Shown here: positions 22,238 through 37,200 of the stretch, in pieces
Position numbering within the stretch: position 1 is the stretch's first letter
Layout of the letters: every line of letters starts with the position of its first letter
DNA from: Gonium pectorale
Taxonomy: Eukaryota > Chlorophyta > Chlorophyceae > Chlamydomonadales > Volvocaceae
DNA length: 64,000 nt
Direction of reading: 5' to 3'
Assembly (NCBI GenBank): GCA_001584585.1
Contig: LSYV01000051.1
Location: forward strand, 460,644-524,643
Program-made: the position numbers and the translations under genes
The notes under the pieces: model-generated
Database searches by the model: none
Seen by the model: only the letters and a program-made list of their open reading frames with translations
Told to the model about the DNA's origin: nothing

Positions 22238-25200
22238 TCACGCGGGCGTGGCCGTTGTGGGCGTGGCAGCGGCTTTGCGCCTGCTCAGCCCCACCTTCCT
22301 GAAGACCGCGCGCACGTGGCCGCGGACGTCCATCTCCGGCGGCACGTGGCTGAGCATGGCGCACTGCCGGGTGGCGTCCCCCAGCACGCGGGCGCGGTGC
22401 GGCCACACGAGGAAGACGACGTACAGCACGAACACGACCGCGGTTACGGCCAAGAGTATCTGTACGGCAAAGTACGGGTAAACGGGTAGTAAGACGGATG
22501 CCGCAAAACGGCAGCTAGACGGAGGGCACAAAATGAGCTCGTCACTACCGTCAAGTGCAGGGCTGTGGGTGCTGAAGTGCTCATGCCCGTCCGGCGAACG
22601 CGCCGCTGTCGCAATGTGAGGTGTTGTGAAAGGAGGTCTCCATGTCGCGGGTCTGCGCTGCGCTGTGCTGTGCCGTACCGACCGTGTGCATTTCGGTGAC
22701 CTGTCTGTACTGGCGGATGGAGTAGTCGACGAAGAGCTGCGCAGCGGTTTGCAGCCCCTCGTAGCAGTCGCGGCCGCCCACCTGTCCGGAGGGAAGAGGA
22801 GCAGAGTCGACACGAGACCACCAATGTCCCAGCAATAGTACTACCGGGAACAGGAGCGAGGTGCGACCCGTGAACGCGAGGAGCGGTGGAGATACGGAGG
22901 CGACGAAGGCGTCAATTAACTGGACTACCCGCCAGGGCTTAATGCATTGCGTTGTACGGCTATTGCGACATGTGTAGCAGCACGCATTTGTGTAATTTTG
23001 ATGCGGTACGGCAAGATGCGACAGGAAGAAAACCCCGACGCACCGCTTGCAAGTAATCGTATCGCGTGTTGTTGTACTTTGCGTCCCGATCGTCATCCAG
23101 GTACAGCAGCGTCATCTCCGCGATCACCCGCCGTACCATGACGTCAAGACCGTTGTGGGTCACCTGTACGGCAGGATACGGCAAGGGTCCGGCAGAAAGT
23201 GGGAGTCACCAAGGGCAGCGTCCAAAACCACGAGGCGCAAGGCACACTGGCGCTCGATTTGACGTGCAGATGACAAGGCAGGGTGCCGGCAGTCCTCGGA
23301 CTGCTGGCCCTACGACCCATGGGACAGGGCGCGGAGCAGCAGAGCCCATCGCCAAATCGCGGCCTGCACGACTGCCATTTTACGTCCGCCACCTGGGAGG
23401 GCGGCCACTTGCCTCGTAATACTTGTGGCCCTTGGCTAGACACAGGGATTGGTCCCATCGGAAGCAGTTCTTCCTGTAGAAGAACTCCTGTGCAAACTCG
23501 TAGGATGCAAACGTGCTGGCGGGAACTCGCTCCTGGAAATGTGATCCGTCCTGCATGTATTCGGGCCCGGATGTGCCGGCGGCCTACAAGGTTGCATCCA
23601 GAGTGCGAACGAGCACGCGCCTTTGGCGGAAGCTGGCAAGGGGCTCGCAAAGCAAGGCGCAAACTGCAACATCAGCGCCCCTGCGGGCGCTGTTACACGA
23701 CCATCAAGCGGGTCGCGTCAGGTGCAAACCCCGTGTCCCTCCGTCCCTCAACAAACGTCGCCACCGGGACGCCCCGCCAGCTGCTACCCGCATCACTGCT
23801 CACCATCTCCGACAGCATGTTGCCGCCGTACATCAGAACCTCGTACTCGTTCTCCAGAAGCTTGACTTCCTCCTTCAGCATCTGTCTCCAGTAGTCGCGC
23901 ATGTCGGGCGCGTCCTCGTACACGAGGCCCCTTCGTGTTTCCAAACGAGACGCACGGAGCGAGGCGGGGAGGGCAACAAGACGCTTGGTCGGCCGAAGTC
24001 GGCCTTGGGTTGGCAGCCGGCACGTTATCCTTCCACAGGGTCAGGTTTTCAGACAGCAATCCCACAGGGCTGCACTTGTGAGGGTCAGCTCCTAGAGCTC
24101 CAAGCTCACTCACCAGGCACACACGCGTGCGCGTGTGTAGCGGAAGATGACGTGGCTCGCCGCGTTGAGGGACGCCAAGGGGCCCGTCATGTTGCCGAGC
24201 TTGGACAGGGAGATGGCGTACACGAGGATGACGGCGATATTCCAGACCGCTAGCGGCGCCTGCGGGCGGACGTGCGTGCAATCCCATCAGGTTTGCCCTC
24301 CAAGAGGTGCGCGAGCACTAACAACGTAACAAGTCTCCGCTGCTGCGCAACCTTGCAACACGCATCCATGCCGGGCCATCACAAACCCGCCCAAGACAGC
24401 CTACTCGACAACTATACACACGCCTGCGACCCACCATGAAGCGGAGCATGTTGTGGTACGAGGGCTGCAGCACCCTGCCGTTTATCCGGAGGCCGCGTAT
24501 CGAACCCTTTCCGCTCCTCAGCTTGTCGCTTTCCTGGGATAACAGCTTGCCGCTGCCGCTGCTCGTTCTCCCGCTGCCCAGGGCGGCGCGGGCTGACCCA
24601 GGCCGCTGTGCCGGTGCGTCAAGGGCCTTGGTACGGCTCTTCTGCACCTGCCAGTACGGGCGGGAAACATAGGCGTCGCACCTTCGGGTGGGCATGACCG
24701 TAGAGGTGACCTTCCCTGTTTCTACGGTCTACGGGTGCTGTCCGGTACAACCCTGCAATGCCCGAGGCCAGAGCAATGCATTTGACGACGGCGACTGACC
24801 AGCAGCAACAAAGTATACGCACGGTTAGACGATGCTGCTTGCGAACAGGGACACAGCATGCGGCGAGTTGGATGCGGGCCCCGCCAACCGGTCCCCGCTA
24901 CCTACCGGGCCTTCAGCTCCAACAGGTTCATCTCCAGCAGGCTTCTTGGCCGCACCGCCGCCTCCGCCATCACCACCCGCCGCCTCCGCAAACGTGGGAG
25001 TCCGCCGCCCCGCCTCCGGAGACGCCACGCGCCGCATGGAGGGCGAAACGAGCTTCAGCTGCGGCAGGCCCTTGCCGTCCGCTGCGTCTTTCCCCGCATG
25101 CGCCCCGGCCTTGGTGCCGTCCGCTTCCGCGTGCTTGTCCGCGCCCTCCTTTCCAGTGGCGGCCGGGGCATCGCCCTTGTCGCCGTGCCCGCGGTTGCCC

Positions 25201-28200
25201 GCCGCCTCCTCTTCTCCGCCCTGGCTCGCGTCATCCGCGTCGTCGTCTTCGTCATCGTCGCCCAACACCTTCGGCAACGAAGAACGCCGTGCACGCGTGG
25301 CAATGCGGACGCTGATCAGGTATCAGCTCGTAGAGCGAGCGGCTAGCTGTCACAGCAGGATGTGCTTGCCGTACTATCGGGCTTCTATATTTCAAGCTAT
25401 CGCAGAGCTAGTAGTTGCTGGCGCGCTTCGCGGCGACGGGCCCTGCCCTCCCCTACCTTGATCTCTCGGCTTGCCAGCTGGCGCACCACAGGCGTGGGCA
25501 GCCCCAGCATGGCCAGAGCCCCCAGCAGCCGCGCCTTCTCCACACGCTGGACCAGGCCCCACTGGTAGGCGGTGCAGAGGAGCTGGATGAACAGCGCCTG
25601 CGTATACATACGCAGCAGGAGTCTAGACGAAGTGCGGGGACGTGGGGAATCAAGCGGGCAAGGCAGCATCCAGACACGCCGATGAGGGTACAGGTCGTTG
25701 CGGGTAATCGCACGCAAGGAAAGCGGACTTCGGAGACATGACGATGGTGCCGCACACGGCCCTCAGACCCGACACGGCCCGCGCACCTCCACGGCAAGCA
25801 CGACAATCAGATCTGCGGGGACGGGAACAGTGAGCGGGGAACACGGGGTACGGTAGTTGGTCACTTCGCGGACCGTAACTTAATCATGACGCACGCTACA
25901 CTGAACGCACACACACACATACATCAGCGGCACTTCCGAGCTTTGGGGCTTTGCGATTGTGTGCTCGCAACCCCTTAGTGCTGTCAGGCACTGGGAACGG
26001 TACTTCCGTATCCTCTGCGCAGCATGGACTACACCAGCGAGGAGTGCAAGCCACAGCACGATACTCGCCTTGTCGCAGCTTCACGATGCCGTTCCATGCC
26101 GCCTCCATCAGCAGGTCTAGCGACTCATCGTAGGCCTCGAAGAGGGGCCCCAGCCCTGTAGCAACGATGAACCGGCAGGTGCGGTGCCACCTGCACACAG
26201 AGAGGCCGCACGGGGTATGGTACGGCTTTTTGAGCACGGTACGACATTCTATATAGACTGCATGTTATATGAGATGCTCAGGCCGGTCAGACGGATTGCA
26301 GGGTACTTCAGGTGTGCGGAGCAAAGTGGCGCTGGTGCGATCGGAACCATGTGCCCAGAAGCGAGCCAAGGGTTTAGTGCTTCACAGCGACGCTGGGAAC
26401 CTCGCAGGCGCTTTTGCAACGACCAGGAGGCGCTTTCAAATGCCGTTGACACTGCCCTTGGTTGTGCCGTGGAGTCCGTACAGTGTGCTGCGCACGGCAG
26501 TGGTGCCTCCTGGCATGACCTCGATCACACCACCGCCACTCAACACTCACGCCCGAAGTACCCGCCCGTCCGCCCTAACAGGATAGTGCTGGTAGCTGGT
26601 GCACCGGCGTGCTCACTTGTAGAGGTCACGGAGCCGCGGCAACCAGTACAGCCCCTCTCGCGCCGCCGCCAGGTAACGGTTGCCCAGCTGCCAGGCGCCA
26701 GCGGACTCGTTTATCCACTTAGGCGGTTGGCTGTCGACGAAACTGTAGCACGTAAGGACACGGACGCAGACGAGGTCGCACGCGGGGCAAGAAAGTACGC
26801 ACCGGCATGACAGAAGCCTGCAGCGAGAGTATGCTGGCTGCTGTCGTTGAACCGCCTGCTCACGTAGAAGCATCTGGGCACAAGGCCCACGAGCCAACAG
26901 CCAAAGGCGCACAACAGCGACGAGCAACACTAAGGATTAGGGCAATGGTGATGGAGACAGCGCGCGTCAAAGCAAGAAAGCGTGGCTTCACGCGGAAGAC
27001 AAAAACTCACACAGAGTAGCGAACGTGGTGGTCGGTCCACACATGATAGACATCAGGCTTGAGCTTCCTCAGGCCCTTGACGCCCAGGTACACACCCTGG
27101 TGGTACTGCTCCAGCTCGGTGATGTGGCCGAGCATCCTGCACGACAAACGTAATGCCGTACAAAGGGCGACAAGGTGCAGTACTCCATCATTACAGGACC
27201 AGGGACATGGGACGCGAGGATGGCCGTCCCCTTGGCCCGCGTCCCGTGCGCGCGCATCGGATGTACGACGTGTTACATGCCACAGAAGGGAGGGGTGGGA
27301 CGCGTCGGCTCTCGGCTGCACGAGTGTCGCGCGCTGCGGAAGCTTGCATTGGATGGAGGTCCCTTGAGAACTCACTTGGTTAGCGTGAAGTTCATGGTGT
27401 TGGCGCAGGCAGACGACTTGTCCGTAACGTTCTTCCGCTCGCAGTAGGGTCTGGAAAGCAACGGCGCAAGGGACGAGCTCAGCGCCAATCGACTGGAGTG
27501 CAAACGGACATGCCACATCGGCAGAGCACCGGCAAACACCAGACGCATAGCCGACAGAGGCGAGGACCTAACCGGTTCGGCATCGATCATACCCCAAATG
27601 AGTGCCACACGGCGAAATGCACCGACCATCGGCTTCAACCTCACCCCATCATGACGCGCCATTGGATCATCATCGACCGGTCCATGGCGTAGGCTTGGTT
27701 CTGTACGACGTAGATATTCCTACGCATGCCGTTCACGCCGAATGCAAATGGTCGGCGGGCAGTGCGTTCATGCAGATGAGCCGATGCCGTGCAGTGGGGC
27801 GCAGCGCAACCGAGCGAGGAAAGCGGGGTGCCTGTTCTTTGCTGTTGTACGGCACCGTGACGCAATGTCCACAATGCCGTGTTCTACGAGAACCATGTGC
27901 CACAGAGGACGAAACGCGCGCGCAGCGCGTATGCACACGTGCAACAGAATGTACGGCTGCCTGCTTACGTGTGTTGCTCGTCGACCAGCTTGGTGACCTG
28001 CACGGCACGTGGGTTCCCAGCGCACCGTATCAGCACGCGGTGGCATGACTTCGGAACACACTTTCACGCACCATGTTCGGCACACCGGTACACTACCATG
28101 CAGCAGGACTCTTCTGCATCAGGCCCTATGCACGCCCCGTATGTACCCTTGTTCCAATGAAGAGTGCAACTCACTACGACGTAGCACACGACGTGGGTGA

Positions 28201-31200
28201 CAATCATCGCCAGGAGCACAAGGTAGGTGTTGGTGCTCAGCCGGTCCAGCGGGTTGGCCAGCACCGGGCCCAGAAGCATCTTGTTGAGCGCCTTGAGCAG
28301 CCGCCCGCGACGGCTGTCCACCGCCAACTCTGCCACGGAAGACTGGTCCGTGATGCCTGTGATGCGATACGAGGGTCGGAGGCCGTGAGGCTTCAATCAG
28401 GCTAGGGAGGCAGGCGCGCCGCCCGGCAGGCCCAAGGCCGGTCGCCTGGTGAGGCGGCTGGCTGGCAACGGGTATCGTCACACTCAGTGCCGGGTAGCCC
28501 ACAGCTGGCGGGGCAGGAGGCATACCAGTGCACATCTTGACCCCCCCCCGATAACGGCACGGTCCGCCGTGCAGCCATGGGGCAGGATCGCCACGCCCCG
28601 AGGACCACAGCCCGGCAGAAGAGGGACATGGTGAAGCTCGTTCCCCCGTGGAGCCGATCGCCTGTGGAGCCCAAGGCGGAGCCTAACCAGGCACACTCCG
28701 CGGACGGCTCCGCCCCTCGCCGGACGGCCGCGCGCCCCCTTACTTGTGAAGGCGCTGGCCGCCTGGCTCCCATCCGCGCTCGAGTCACCGCCCTCGCTGC
28801 CCTCCGGCTTCACGCCGTCCGGCGCGTCCAGCGGGTCGAGCCGTTCAGGCCGGTCGAGCCGGTCGCGAGGGGAGTCGTCCAGCGGCCCGCTCCGGGCCCT
28901 CGCCATGCTCCCGAGGGCGGGGCGCGGATCAACCCGGGAGGACCTGGCAGTGTCCCTCGCCCTGCTGCTGCCCAGTATGCCTCCCGTCTCTGGCGCACCG
29001 CCGACGCCGACGCTGCGGGCCGACCGGTCCCGAGTGTCCGACTGGCCCGAGCCCGCGGCGTCGTGCTCGTGGGCAGTGGGCGCGTGCGGATCGGTCTCTG
29101 GCAGCGGCGCCAGCATTAATCCTATCCTGCTGTTGGTGGCAGTGACGTTCTTGGAACGAAGCGAGGCTTCCTTGGACACGGGCCGCGATGCCGCGGCCGC
29201 CCGGCCGCTGACGGCGTGCGAGAGCGTGCGCACCCACTGCGCGACGAAGTCAGAGCGGCTGGTCGCCTGCCGGTGCAGGCTGGCGCAGTGCATGGCCGCC
29301 GGGGCGGCGTCTGGGCCGTCGCTTGACACCGCGTTCTCCCCGCTGTCACTGTTGCGCCCGTTGCGGCTGCCCGCGTCGCTGTCCTTGTCGACCTCCATGC
29401 CCTCCTCTATGATGCCATCCTCAGGAACCGTCGCGAGCGCGTCTTCGCCTCCGTGCGGCGCGTAGGGCGACACAGGCTTGTGCGTGTGCGCGTGCGCGTG
29501 GGACCCAACAGCCCCTGCGGCCGTGCCCTCGTCGGCGCCGCCATGCGCGTGCGCGAGCCGAGAGGTCCCTGGCCGTGAAACGTGGAATGCACCGGCAGCA
29601 GCTGCGTCCTCCCCGCCGGCGGCTGCTGTGTGGCCGGAACCAAGCGCAGCGTCGGGCGCCTCAGCGCCTGTCGCGCTGTGGGCCGCACCGTCGACCACGC
29701 TGCCGCCGTCCACTCCCTCCATCCGGAGCACGCGCATGAGGTTGGCGCGCGCCCCCGCAAAGGCGGTGTCCGGGTGCATGGTGAGGGTGACCTTGGCCTT
29801 GCCTCCCGGCCCCAGGGTCTGCACGCCCTGCACCACGATGCGCATGGTGCCCATGTCGGGGTGCGGCCCGATGAAGGCCATGGGCGGGCTGACCACGCCG
29901 CGGTTGCCGCTGGGCTTGAGCACGCTCTTCTTCTTGGCCTTGTGCTGCGTGTGGGCGCCCACCAGCTTCTCCCAGGTCGCCTCGGGCCCGTTGGGCAGGT
30001 CCAGGAACCTGAAGGGATCGGTGGAACAACCGATGCATCAGCAGTACAGAGTGGTGCAAGGCACCTCCGTGCACCACCACCAGCCAGCTGCGGGCAGCGC
30101 TTTGTGATGCCTGGATTGCCTGCAGTCTTCCCACAGTCGCGGATGAAGGGCAGCTCCGCACACCCTTCCCACGGCGGCTCACGTGTGCAGCGGCTTCTTG
30201 GCCATGGCTGCGGATGGCAGCCCCACGATCAGGCCGGCGAGCGGGGAGGCCTTGCGGATGACCATCCCCTCGTCCAGCTCAAGCACGCCCGTCAGCAAAT
30301 CGCGGCGCCACAGGATGACTCGGATGCGCGTCAAAGCGGCGTCGGCCGCGACCTGGCCGCCGCTGTCACCCAACTGCTGGGAGGCGGCCTCGTGCTCCGC
30401 CAGTTCAACCTGTGCATCGGGGTGGAGCAGCGGCTCAACGACCAACTGGCTAGCTTGTATTCGTATATAGGCGGCTGCAACGGAGAATCTTGTGTGGTAT
30501 TGCCGGAGTTTTTCACGCGTATCTCAAGTAAGCAACATGGCCGGGTCCGTCAGCAGCCCAAGAGAAGCCACGGACCTGCAGGCACGCAGACTTGGCCAGC
30601 GCCCCTGCTTTGCCGGCGGCCGGCGCCTCGCCGGTAACGGCGGGCATCTGACCGGGGTTGGCACCAGTTGAGGTCGGCGAGTGCACGCGGATCCGCCAGG
30701 AAGCACCTGCGGCCCAACGCATGTACGGCGTCACGAACATTATGCGGGATGGCATATGGATACGCGCCACCGCAAATGGGTATACATGCATACGATAGCG
30801 TATATACGATAGCGTATGATTGCGTAAATGCGGAGCTTTGCTGAGGGCTGACTCGGCACGTACGACGCACACACCTGGCATCTCCTGTTCCTTGTCGAGC
30901 AGGGCCAGCAGCAGCAGCTGAATGTCCGCGTCTCCGTTCCGCTCGCGCCACTCGGAGAAGATGTCCACAAAGTCGCACAGGCTGGCCCCCAGCAGCGCCG
31001 AGGACGGGAAGCCGAACAGCTCCGTGTCGGGCCGGGAGATGTGCTGCACCCGGCCGGTGAAGTCGGCCATGAGCACCAGCCGCTTCTCGTCATACTCCTC
31101 CGTCATAGACACCTTCTCGACCTGCGACATCCACAAGGAAGGCGAACATTCGTACGGACATCCATCCGCGACCCCATACGGTTTCCAGGTGGATCGGCGC

Positions 31201-34200
31201 TCGCATGGGAGAATTCGGGTGACTTTGCACGGCGCACATAGCGGCGACCCTGGCGCAGGGGGACCGGCAGCGGCCGAACGATGCAATCGTACAGCGCATG
31301 GTACTGTACCGTAGACATGCATCTCGGATATGAAGGCAACAGCGGTTCAGCCCCCGCCCTCCCATGCATCTGTGCGCGCCTACCTCCACCACATGGTGCT
31401 GCGCCTCCGCGTCCGCCGCGCCGGTGGACACGGCCGTCTTGGTCGTGACCCGCAGCCGCACCGGCACGCGCGCGCCCGTGCTGTTGAGCAAGTGGACCAC
31501 GTTGCCGTTGCGGCACGAGGTGGCCGTCGGGGCGTGCGACGACTCCTGCATGCGCTCGGGCGGGGCAGGGATGTGAGGGGCTCGACCAGGGGTGGAGAAG
31601 ACGCTTTCAGGGCTTCACAGTTAAAGGCTTGATCATTGATGGCCCGACCGCATGGCAGCCCTGGGCTTGCATGGGCGCATGGCAGGCCCCTTGCCCGATC
31701 GGCCTGTGATTAACTTGGGGACGGGCAGCCGGGGGGCGCTCACCCGCAGCCACTTGGTGTGCATGGAGTTGAAGGGCGGCGGCAGCAGCTGCTCAATCCG
31801 CATGGAGCAGAGCTTGCGCATTGGGTAGCCCAGTATGGCGGCGACGCCGCAGGCGCAGAAGCGGATCCGTGTGTTGGGGTCAACCACCATCAAGTTCCCG
31901 TCCAGGCCGTCCGTGCGCTGGCAGTTGAGGACCAGGATGCGCTGAGCATCCGTGCCTGGAGGGCGCAGGACGCGGTATCAAACGGGTGACACCGTTGCCT
32001 GACGCGGTGTCCCATTCGTAGAGCAGCAGCGCTTGCTGACACGTGCTCCTTGTCACAGCACATACGGCAGCGCTACACCCAGCGATCCGGATGTTCTCCG
32101 TGCTGTCTGTCCACTGCGCGGATCAGCCCAGGCCGTGCTCACTCAGCCCTTTCTCACGCCCCACCTGCTAGGCTAATCGTCACCTCGACCGGGATCGGGT
32201 CCGCGTACTTGTGCAGCAGGCTGAGGTGGACCACCATGCTCCGCGACGTCAGGGTCACCTCATCAGACTCCCGACACCGCACGAGCAGGGAGTCGACCTC
32301 CGGACGCAGATGCTCAGGGACCAAGGACGCCAGCGACTTGCCAACCTACGTCAAGGTGATCCCAGGTCCATGGGCGAGGCTCTCCGTCCGCGAAGGGCAT
32401 GCAAGCAGCATGCAAAAATGACATCGCGGATAGCTCATCGGTGCTTCCATTTGGTACTCTGTTCTCACATGGGGCCAAGCCCATGTTGGGCAACTTGAGG
32501 CTTCACCGATAGCTGGCAGTGCCGGCTACGGCAGGGTACGGCGTCTATACAGCTGGTGCACTCACCAGGTCCCCCTCGTTGACTCCCACCATGGAGGCGA
32601 AGTTCTGGTCCCCGCACAGGAAGACACCGTTGGGCGATATCCAGGCCCGCAGGCTGCGAGTGTTGGCCGGGAGCTGGCGCAGCACCGCCAGGAAGATGCT
32701 GCGGGCAGTAATCAAAGGCGATGGCACATGGGTTTAAACTCCAATTACATGTAGTTCGGCCGTGACGAAACAAGGGCGCAAGGCGGAAGGACTACGGCAA
32801 GGGCGGGTGCGGACATGCTCCCGAAGTTAGCCACCCGCCTTGGTGCGCGGAACCAGCGCCTCCAACATTTAGCCTGCACATGGAACCGCCGATTCTGTTG
32901 CGGACTTGCCTGTCAACTCCCACCCCGTTGAGCTTCGTGACGCAGAGCGCGACTGGGAACACGTAGCGCTCCTGCAGTCATGTGAAGGCGGTGTGGGCTG
33001 CCACCATCAACCGCCGGTGGCACAAGGGGGCCTCCCGACATCGCCGTATCGGCGTTGACTCGACGGTTTCCTTACGGAGCGTAGCGTAGTATATGGAAAC
33101 CGAGCAAAAGCAAGTACGCTGCTGCAGATCCAGACCATCAAACCCATCTAGCACCCGCCCCAGAGTGAGACGCGAGACTAGAGGGCATCACCAAGGCACC
33201 TGGCTTCAACATGTGCCCCTAAGACATTGCAGTACAAAGGGCGTCCGACGTTTGCGTACTGCCGTACTGTGGAGCAGTTCCGCTGACACGAAGCACCGCA
33301 GCCGCTGTCTCACGCTGTGCCGCACCTACCTTGTGCATCGCCACGACCTCCTTCACGGTGTCCAGCATGTGCGCCTCGCCGCCCCCCGTGTATCGCTGCA
33401 TGTACCCCGTGTGGCGCTGGCTGAAGGGCTGCGGCATCAGCACGCTCACGTTGGCGCCCTCCAGCTCCGCTTTGGCGTAGCCAAACAGCTCCTGCACGGC
33501 CTGCGCGGCCAAACATCAGGGCAAGGGAGTAGAGCTTGGTTCGGGGCTGTCAGGATATGGAGGCAACAAGGTCGGGAGCAAAGCACGCCAGGCACGGCAC
33601 GTTCACAAACGGCCGACGCAGTGCGCATGCATATGCCGTACCGTTCCGTACCGTACCTGGCTGACCATCAGGATGGTCCCCTCGGCGTTGGACACCACCA
33701 CCGCGTCCTCGTTCATGGACATGGAGGCCAGGAACTCGGGCTTCTCGGAGGTGCCCGTCTGCACGTTGCCCATGTCCAGAGCCAGGATGGCGTCAGAGCC
33801 CCCGTTGCGGCTGGCCTCGGAGTAGGCGCGCGCCGCCGCGACGGGGTCGTGCCGTACATCCTCCAGGAACTTGCCGTAGCAGCGGAGCAGCTTGCCGTTG
33901 GTCGGGTAGCGCTCCAGAACCCTGCACAAGGGGGCCCGAAAGCAAATCACTCGTACGGAGTTGTCGGTCAACCCGCTAAACCTCTTAGTGCAAGAGGCAC
34001 GATTGGGATAAAGGCAAAGGTCCCATCCTGTAGTATACAGAGCGGCAAGCCGGCAACCATCGACCTTTCTAACGCGCGGGACCCCAAAAGCCCGCATTAC
34101 GCAGGGCCCTGACGCTGGCGCGTCTCCTCACTTTTTGTAGACCTGGTACGCCCTCGCGGTGGCCATCTCGACGGTGTTCATGGCCTCATCGATTTGCGCC

Positions 34201-37200
34201 ATGCGCAGCGCGGGGCGCAGGAAGAGCTTCCACATCTCGGTCTGCATCGTGAGTGCCTCCTTGTGCACCCGCAGAACCGCCCTGCAGCGCGTGATACACA
34301 CAGCAGGCAGCCAGAGGCGTAAGCACCGACGCCGCGAGCCCATAGGGTAAGACAACACTGGCAGTACGGCTCAGCAGTGCGCCGTCAACCCGGAAGCACT
34401 GCGACGCCAGACATACATGGATAGGGATGGCCGAGCCTGCCTGGGAACGCATGCTACAGACATGTCCGCGCAGGCACTGAGTGACTAATGCAGTAATCGT
34501 CAGGCATCACCTGCCTTTAGGCTCAGCGGTGCGGTTGTCAAACTCAGAAGAGCCCTAATCGACGCAAGACCTGGTATCCCAGCCTACGAGGCCCGCTCCA
34601 CGCAACTCAGGTGTGCATGCTTGGCGCATGTGCCGTTCGCGTCCTCTGCGCGGGTCAGCGGCACCCGGTGACACGCCTCACCGGTAGTTCCTGCGGAACT
34701 CAATGTACGCCTGCAGGTCCATCCCGCCGTCCTGGCTATCTTTGAGCCTCTTGCTAGCCTCGTCCGTGCAAAACACCTGGAATGGCAGATTCGGGTACCA
34801 TGTAGGAGCTGCCACAGGTGCATCAACAGGACGTGCTGCGGTCTCCCTGGTACAGGCTGCGGTGCGGCAGCAAGTCACAGCTGCTTTACCGCTTTCCATT
34901 CCGGTCCTTCCATTACTGCAGGCTCGACAGGCCCGCATATGGCCATCCGCCCCGCTTGACGTTTTGCGTGGACCCCCTACCCCAATCCTTCAAGTTCCTT
35001 CAAGTTCCGGACCTCCCTCTCTCCGGAAAGCGTATCGGCACCCTGCGCGTCCGTGCCGACCCGTGGGCCACCCGGGCCCGAGCTGCAACAATCGGCTCGA
35101 AGGCTGTTCCGGCGTCCTTGATTGATCGGTCAAGCAGGCAGGAGGCGAGCTGTCCCCCCTTGCACTCCTCACCTGGTACTTCTCCACCAGCGACGGCGAG
35201 TGCTTGGCCGCCAGCTGCAGCTGCGTCCGCGCCGCGGGGCCGTCCTTGCGCACCTCCAGCAGGAAGTTGGCGTACACGATGAGCAGGTAAGGGTTGTTCC
35301 TGAACGCCTGCATGCCGGCCTTAATGATGATCTCGCCCAGGTTGGCGCCGTCCTCGTCCACAACGCCGTCGATGTCGAAAACGCGCATCACGCGCGCCAG
35401 GCGCTCCACCTCGTACACGCTCGCAAAGACGTGCACCTTGCTCAGCTTGACTCCCGGCTCAAGGTTCAGGAACTTGTTCGCCGGGCGCATCGTCCACCAG
35501 ATGTGGACCGTGCACACCGCGATGCCGCCCGTGACAACGGGGAATATGCCGATGAGGACGTTCTGCGCGAGGGCGGGGAAGAGGGGGGCGGAGCGTGTGA
35601 CGGACTCGGGGAGAAAGCTCATGCACCTGACGGATACAAAGCAATGCACACATTGCGGAATGTCAGGCATGCCGTCCGCATAGGGGGCGGAGAGGCGCGG
35701 TAATTGTGCCGCGCACGTCGTCGGATGCTGTTTACTAGCCCTGCCGTACTGACGACGCGTTGCCGTACATGCCGAACGCACCCGAGTGCTCTGTTCGAGG
35801 AAGGCCTCTGTGGGGTTCTTGGTGAACGTCAGCACGGCGAGCAGGACGCAGGTGTAGAGGATGCCCATCCACTCTCCACACCAGACAACGTTGACCGGTC
35901 GGCGGTAGAATGGAAGCTGCCCGGGACATGCGTACACAGCGTGCGAGGGTTATCATTACCGGCAACAAAGTAACAAACAAAGCTCGAGAGGCGCTCACCT
36001 TGACATATGCCGGGTATGCGTTACGGTGCAATGCATGAGCATGCGGTGCAGGGGTGCAGCATGAGCACGTGGAGCTCTGGGGACGTGAACGTGGGCGCGT
36101 GCCCGTACGACGGGAAGGCCCGCATCCAGTCGAACGGTGTTGTTTGTACAATGTACATGGGTTGTGATTGCAACGCTTCATCACTCAACTGATACGTAGT
36201 TCCACCAACAGATTAAGGCGACGCAGATGACTGCCAGCACCGCCTGCAGCTTCGGCTCCGAATCCAGAGACGCCAGCGCGATGACGTAGACAGCCTTCGC
36301 AAAGAGGATCTTCAGCCGCGGGTAAACGGTCGGAGACGCCATGTAGGACCGAGAGACGGGGTTCAGGTCGCAAGACGCAATAACCTGTGTGCGTGGACGG
36401 AAATACGACTGATTAGGCGTACTGGCAAAGGTCGCGCGAGTCAATTGGCCGGGCGGGGCCTCGCAGAACAGCGGTGCCCGCATCCATGAACCTTGCAGGA
36501 CCGCGTCGCCTGTATTCAACCCACACCCTCTCGTGCAACCATGCTGCATGCTCCTACACGCCGAGGTTGCAAGGCCAAGCCGCACCATGAGCGCCGTCAC
36601 TAGGAGGAAAACTACTGCCATGAAGCCCGCCACGCAGAGGTGCAAGAGGTGCGGCATCTCAAAGCACACTGGAGGGGCATGGGGCGGGCGGGAGCGAGGG
36701 CGCAGGAGCTGTTCTTCCGGAGGAGGCATACATGACCGAAGCAAGGAGGCCTCCAGATAACATGCATCGATGCATGTGCTAGCCGGCGCTTCGTGGACCC
36801 CGCCATGTCCTCTTACATGCCAGCTTGGCACAAGGCGAGGAACAGCGCGGACCAACCCTGAATCTGATCTGCTACGCCACATAACAGAAGCAGCCTATGC
36901 AACAGTCAAACTTTTGTTATCGACGACGGCCGCGAACATGGTCTGGCCGCTTCCACCGTCTGCTTAGGGGGTGACGAAGCTGTACACTGGCGAAACTCAC
37001 TTCGGCACCTCACCCATCGTGCCGCACTCACTGATGTCTTGGAAGTACATGTGCCTCTTGACCTTTGCCGTGAAGTCGCAGTTGCCGGCGAACACAAAGT
37101 AGTCGAAGAACCTGGATGGATGGGTGCGTGGGCGTGCGGAACCTTGGATCTGGCTCCTGATGATGCGGTGCTCGGCTCACATCAGCAGGCGGGCCACTGG

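Noticed and set aside
28746..30637. Long plus-strand open frames opposite the tmcB-like gene
   Set aside because: They are shadows of the GC-rich minus-strand exons, with no splice-consistent or domain-bearing product.
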